A stretch of DNA of 7,664 nt from an uncultured Ellagibacter sp. (GTDB lineage: Bacteria > Actinomycetota > Coriobacteriia > Coriobacteriales > Eggerthellaceae). A program made the translations under genes and the position numbers. Below the pieces are notes generated by a model that had not been told where the DNA came from, ran no database searches, and was given only the letters and a program-made list of their open reading frames with translations. Below, one piece after another: positions 6,714 to 7,664 of the stretch. Location of the stretch: the NCBI GenBank assembly GCA_934661105.1, contig CAKUIV010000097.1, forward strand, positions 1-7,664. Reading direction: 5' to 3'. Numbering within the stretch: position 1 is the first letter of the stretch; every line of letters starts with the position of its first letter.

Positions 6714-7217
6714 ATGCATTCGAAGAAATACTACCTCGTGTACGGCCTGTTCTTCTCGCTCATCGTGGCCGCAGTCCTCTGCCTGTGTCTCACCATTGCC
6801 CAAGGGGTTCCCCATATCGACCCGATATTTTGGGCTCTGAGTTTCGCCGTCGCGTTCGTCACCTCGTTTATCGTGACGTCGATTCTTCCGCTCGCGAAGC
6901 TGTCTGCATCGTGCGCCGTGTATTTCGACGCGAAGCCCGGCAGCGTTGCGTTTCGCCTGATCCAGAACGTTTTCTTCTCCACACTTATCATGTTCTTCCT
7001 GGGCGCGGTGATGACCTGCTTTATGACGGGCGTTGGCGAGACCGAGGCGATAAACGCGATGACCGGCCAGATGGTGGGCGTGAACGTGTTCGATCGCTTC
7101 GTCGCGTTGTGCATGCAGTTCTGGCCGACGATCGTCATCGTGGCGTTTCTGTCCGATCCGCTGGCGGGCGCCATTGCGGGTGCGCTCGTGAAGGAGAATG
7201 CCGGTGTCTCAGCCTGA
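6714..7217 (+). CDS. Four-helix integral membrane protein, DUF2798-like
   Basis: 167 residues with four membrane helices (about 6-30, 37-62, 80-106, 128-158) and almost no soluble part. The two helix pairs look like an internal duplication: YGLFFSLIV (10-18) aligns with QNVFFSTLI (84-92), each followed by a small-residue-rich helix, a short loop and a second long helix. Each half resembles the ~80-residue DUF2798 membrane family; this is a pattern impression, not a search result. I see no paired histidines for heme b and no NrfD-like length, so it is not an ordinary quinol-oxidising anchor. The ATG at 6714 has aaggggg (6699-6705) eight bases upstream. It lies in the molybdoenzyme operon and overlaps the next small gene. 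Its role may be membrane attachment, transport of the substrate, or a link to a flavin protein; none is shown. Confidence 0.85.
   Translation: MHSKKYYLVYGLFFSLIVAAVLCLCLTIAQGVPHIDPIFWALSFAVAFVTSFIVTSILPLAKLSASCAVYFDAKPGSVAFRLIQNVFFSTLIMFFLGAVMTCFMTGVGETEAINAMTGQMVGVNVFDRFVALCMQFWPTIVIVAFLSDPLAGAIAGALVKENAGVSA
7191..7196 (+). promoter_or_regulatory. Ribosome binding site inside the membrane protein gene that decides the next start
   Basis: aaggag lies seven bases before a GTG at 7204 but only one base before an in-frame ATG at 7198. The spacing favours GTG 7204 as the start of the small downstream gene, which overlaps the end of the membrane protein gene by 14 bases and is likely to be translationally coupled to it. 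Confidence 0.6.
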
Positions 7218-7392
7218 TCGGAAAACCGGCGGGGTGGACTCGAGTGAGGTGCAAAAGACCATCGACGCGGTGACGGGCGCAACCTGGGGGACGCGCAATC
7301 GCATCATGGCGGGTTTGTTCCAGCGTGATCTGCGCAAACATGGCGACGATATGCCTGCTTTCGCGCCTCCCGGCGAAGATGCTCGAAGATAG
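7204..7392 (+). CDS. Small protein with a flavinylation-type DxxTGAT motif
   Basis: 62 residues from GTG 7204 (64 if ATG 7198 is used; a stop at 7189-7191 excludes any earlier start). It is hydrophilic, without signal peptide or membrane helix. Residues 19-30 read TIDAVTGATWGT, matching the Dxx(S/T)GA(T/S) consensus at which ApbE/Ftr transferases attach FMN to threonine in RnfG/NqrC-type FMN-binding domains. The following helix (RNRIMAGLFQRDL) also fits the end of that domain, where such motifs are typically followed by a helix. Only about 18 residues precede the motif, far short of the ~70 of a complete FMN-binding domain. It may thus be a remnant, a minimal FMN carrier peptide, or a chance match. 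The ribosome binding site, the 14-base overlap with the upstream gene and the hairpin just after the stop argue that it is really translated. A threonine at residue 27 would be the FMN site. Confidence 0.6.
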   Translation: MSQPDRKTGGVDSSEVQKTIDAVTGATWGTRNRIMAGLFQRDLRKHGDDMPAFAPPGEDARR

Positions 7393-7393
7393 C

Positions 7394-7425
7394 GAGCCTG
7401 GTGCGCCGTGATGCGTGCCAGGCTC
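7394..7425 (+). terminator. Hairpin ending the molybdoenzyme operon
   Basis: A 13-bp stem with two G-U wobbles (gagcctggtgcgc at 7394-7406, gcgtgccaggctc at 7413-7425) with a 6-base loop starts one base after the last stop codon. The downstream sequence ccgtgtgccttcctt has only a scattered T content, so it is a poor intrinsic terminator by sequence, but its position makes termination or 3'-end protection likely. Confidence 0.6.
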
Positions 7426-7491
7426 CCGTGTGCCTTCCTTGAAAATACATCATTTGTTCGCTGTGTTAGCCATGCAAAACTTGCCACTTGC

Positions 7492-7500
7492 TGCTATGAT
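7492..7500 (+). promoter_or_regulatory. Extended -10 promoter upstream of dnaE
   Basis: tgcTATGAT (7492-7500) matches the extended -10 form TGnTATAAT with one mismatch. No good -35 lies 16-18 bases upstream, as is common for extended -10 promoters. Transcription would start near 7507, giving a leader of about 75 bases before the dnaE ATG. It lies after the operon's terminator hairpin, so dnaE is probably its own transcription unit. Confidence 0.5.
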
Positions 7501-7581
7501 TGAACGCGAGAAAACAGCTGCGCACCCACACTCTTAAACACACTCCGCGCTCATACCACGTAAGCGATTCGAGGCACATCC

Positions 7582-7664
7582 ATGGCGTTCGTTCATTTGC
7601 ATAACCATACCGAATATTCCCTGCTCGACGGCTTGACCCACGTGAAAGACATGGTCCGTCGCGC
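7582..7664 (+). CDS. dnaE: DNA polymerase III alpha subunit, N-terminus (3'-truncated)
   Basis: Only the first 27 codons are inside the window; the frame is open at the end. The N-terminal HLHNHTEYSLLDG is the hallmark first motif of the PHP domain that opens bacterial DnaE (HLHxHTEYSLLDG). DnaE is the replicative polymerase subunit and is usually over 1100 residues. The ATG at 7582 has gagg (7571-7574) seven bases upstream. The gene is a core chromosomal marker, so the flanking molybdoenzyme cassette sits at a chromosomal rather than plasmid site. The usual consensus has valine at the position of N8 (HLHVHTEYS); asparagine is also seen and does not disturb the metal-binding histidines. Confidence 0.93.
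   Translation, partial: MAFVHLHNHTEYSLLDGLTHVKDMVRR

Noticed and set aside
1..7664. CRISPR arrays, tRNA or rRNA genes, origins, phage genes
   Set aside because: No regularly spaced repeat series, cloverleaf with T-arm consensus, rRNA stretch or phage-type gene was seen in either strand.

Overview
The window looks like chromosome of a high-GC anaerobic gut actinobacterium of the Coriobacteriia, most likely family Eggerthellaceae (Eggerthella, Gordonibacter, Adlercreutzia and relatives). Three things point there. One is a LuxR-type regulator fused to about 12 membrane helices. Another is that it is divergent from a molybdopterin enzyme whose iron-sulfur and C-terminal motifs resemble the acetylene hydratase / transhydroxylase / catechol dehydroxylase group. 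The third is strong GC bias at third codon positions. No database search was possible, so the taxon is inferred.

Layout. 1-444 (+) is the 3' end of a membrane protein gene, followed by a terminator hairpin (484-513). 729-1991 (+) encodes an M20D metallo-amidohydrolase with all expected metal ligands. 1992-2351 is a gene-free gap between convergent genes. Its main content is a 161-bp palindrome-like element with perfect 22-bp inverted terminal arms and a perfect 15-bp hairpin inside; it resembles a MITE or IS remnant. 2352-3851 (-) encodes the membrane-bound LuxR-type regulator. The 204-bp divergent gap 3852-4055 carries a good promoter for the regulator (minus strand) and nested inverted repeats in front of the next operon.

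4056-7392 (+) is a compact four-gene cassette. It holds a 743-aa molybdopterin oxidoreductase without a Tat signal (4056-6287), a short two-cluster 4Fe-4S protein (6291-6632), a four-helix membrane protein with an apparent internal duplication (6714-7217), and a 63-codon reading frame (7204-7392). That last frame carries a textbook flavinylation-type motif, D-A-V-T-G-A-T, without the rest of an FMN-binding domain. A hairpin closes the cassette (7394-7425). After an extended -10 promoter, dnaE (DNA polymerase III alpha) begins at 7582 and runs off the window.

How the genes may work together (inference): the membrane regulator senses a small molecule and switches on the divergent operon. The molybdenum enzyme then acts on that molecule in the cytoplasm, taking electrons from or giving them to the small ferredoxin-like subunit. 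The membrane protein and the flavin-motif peptide could link this pair to the membrane. The substrate cannot be read from the sequence. The M20 amidohydrolase is separated from the operon by the regulator, and nothing ties it functionally to the cassette.
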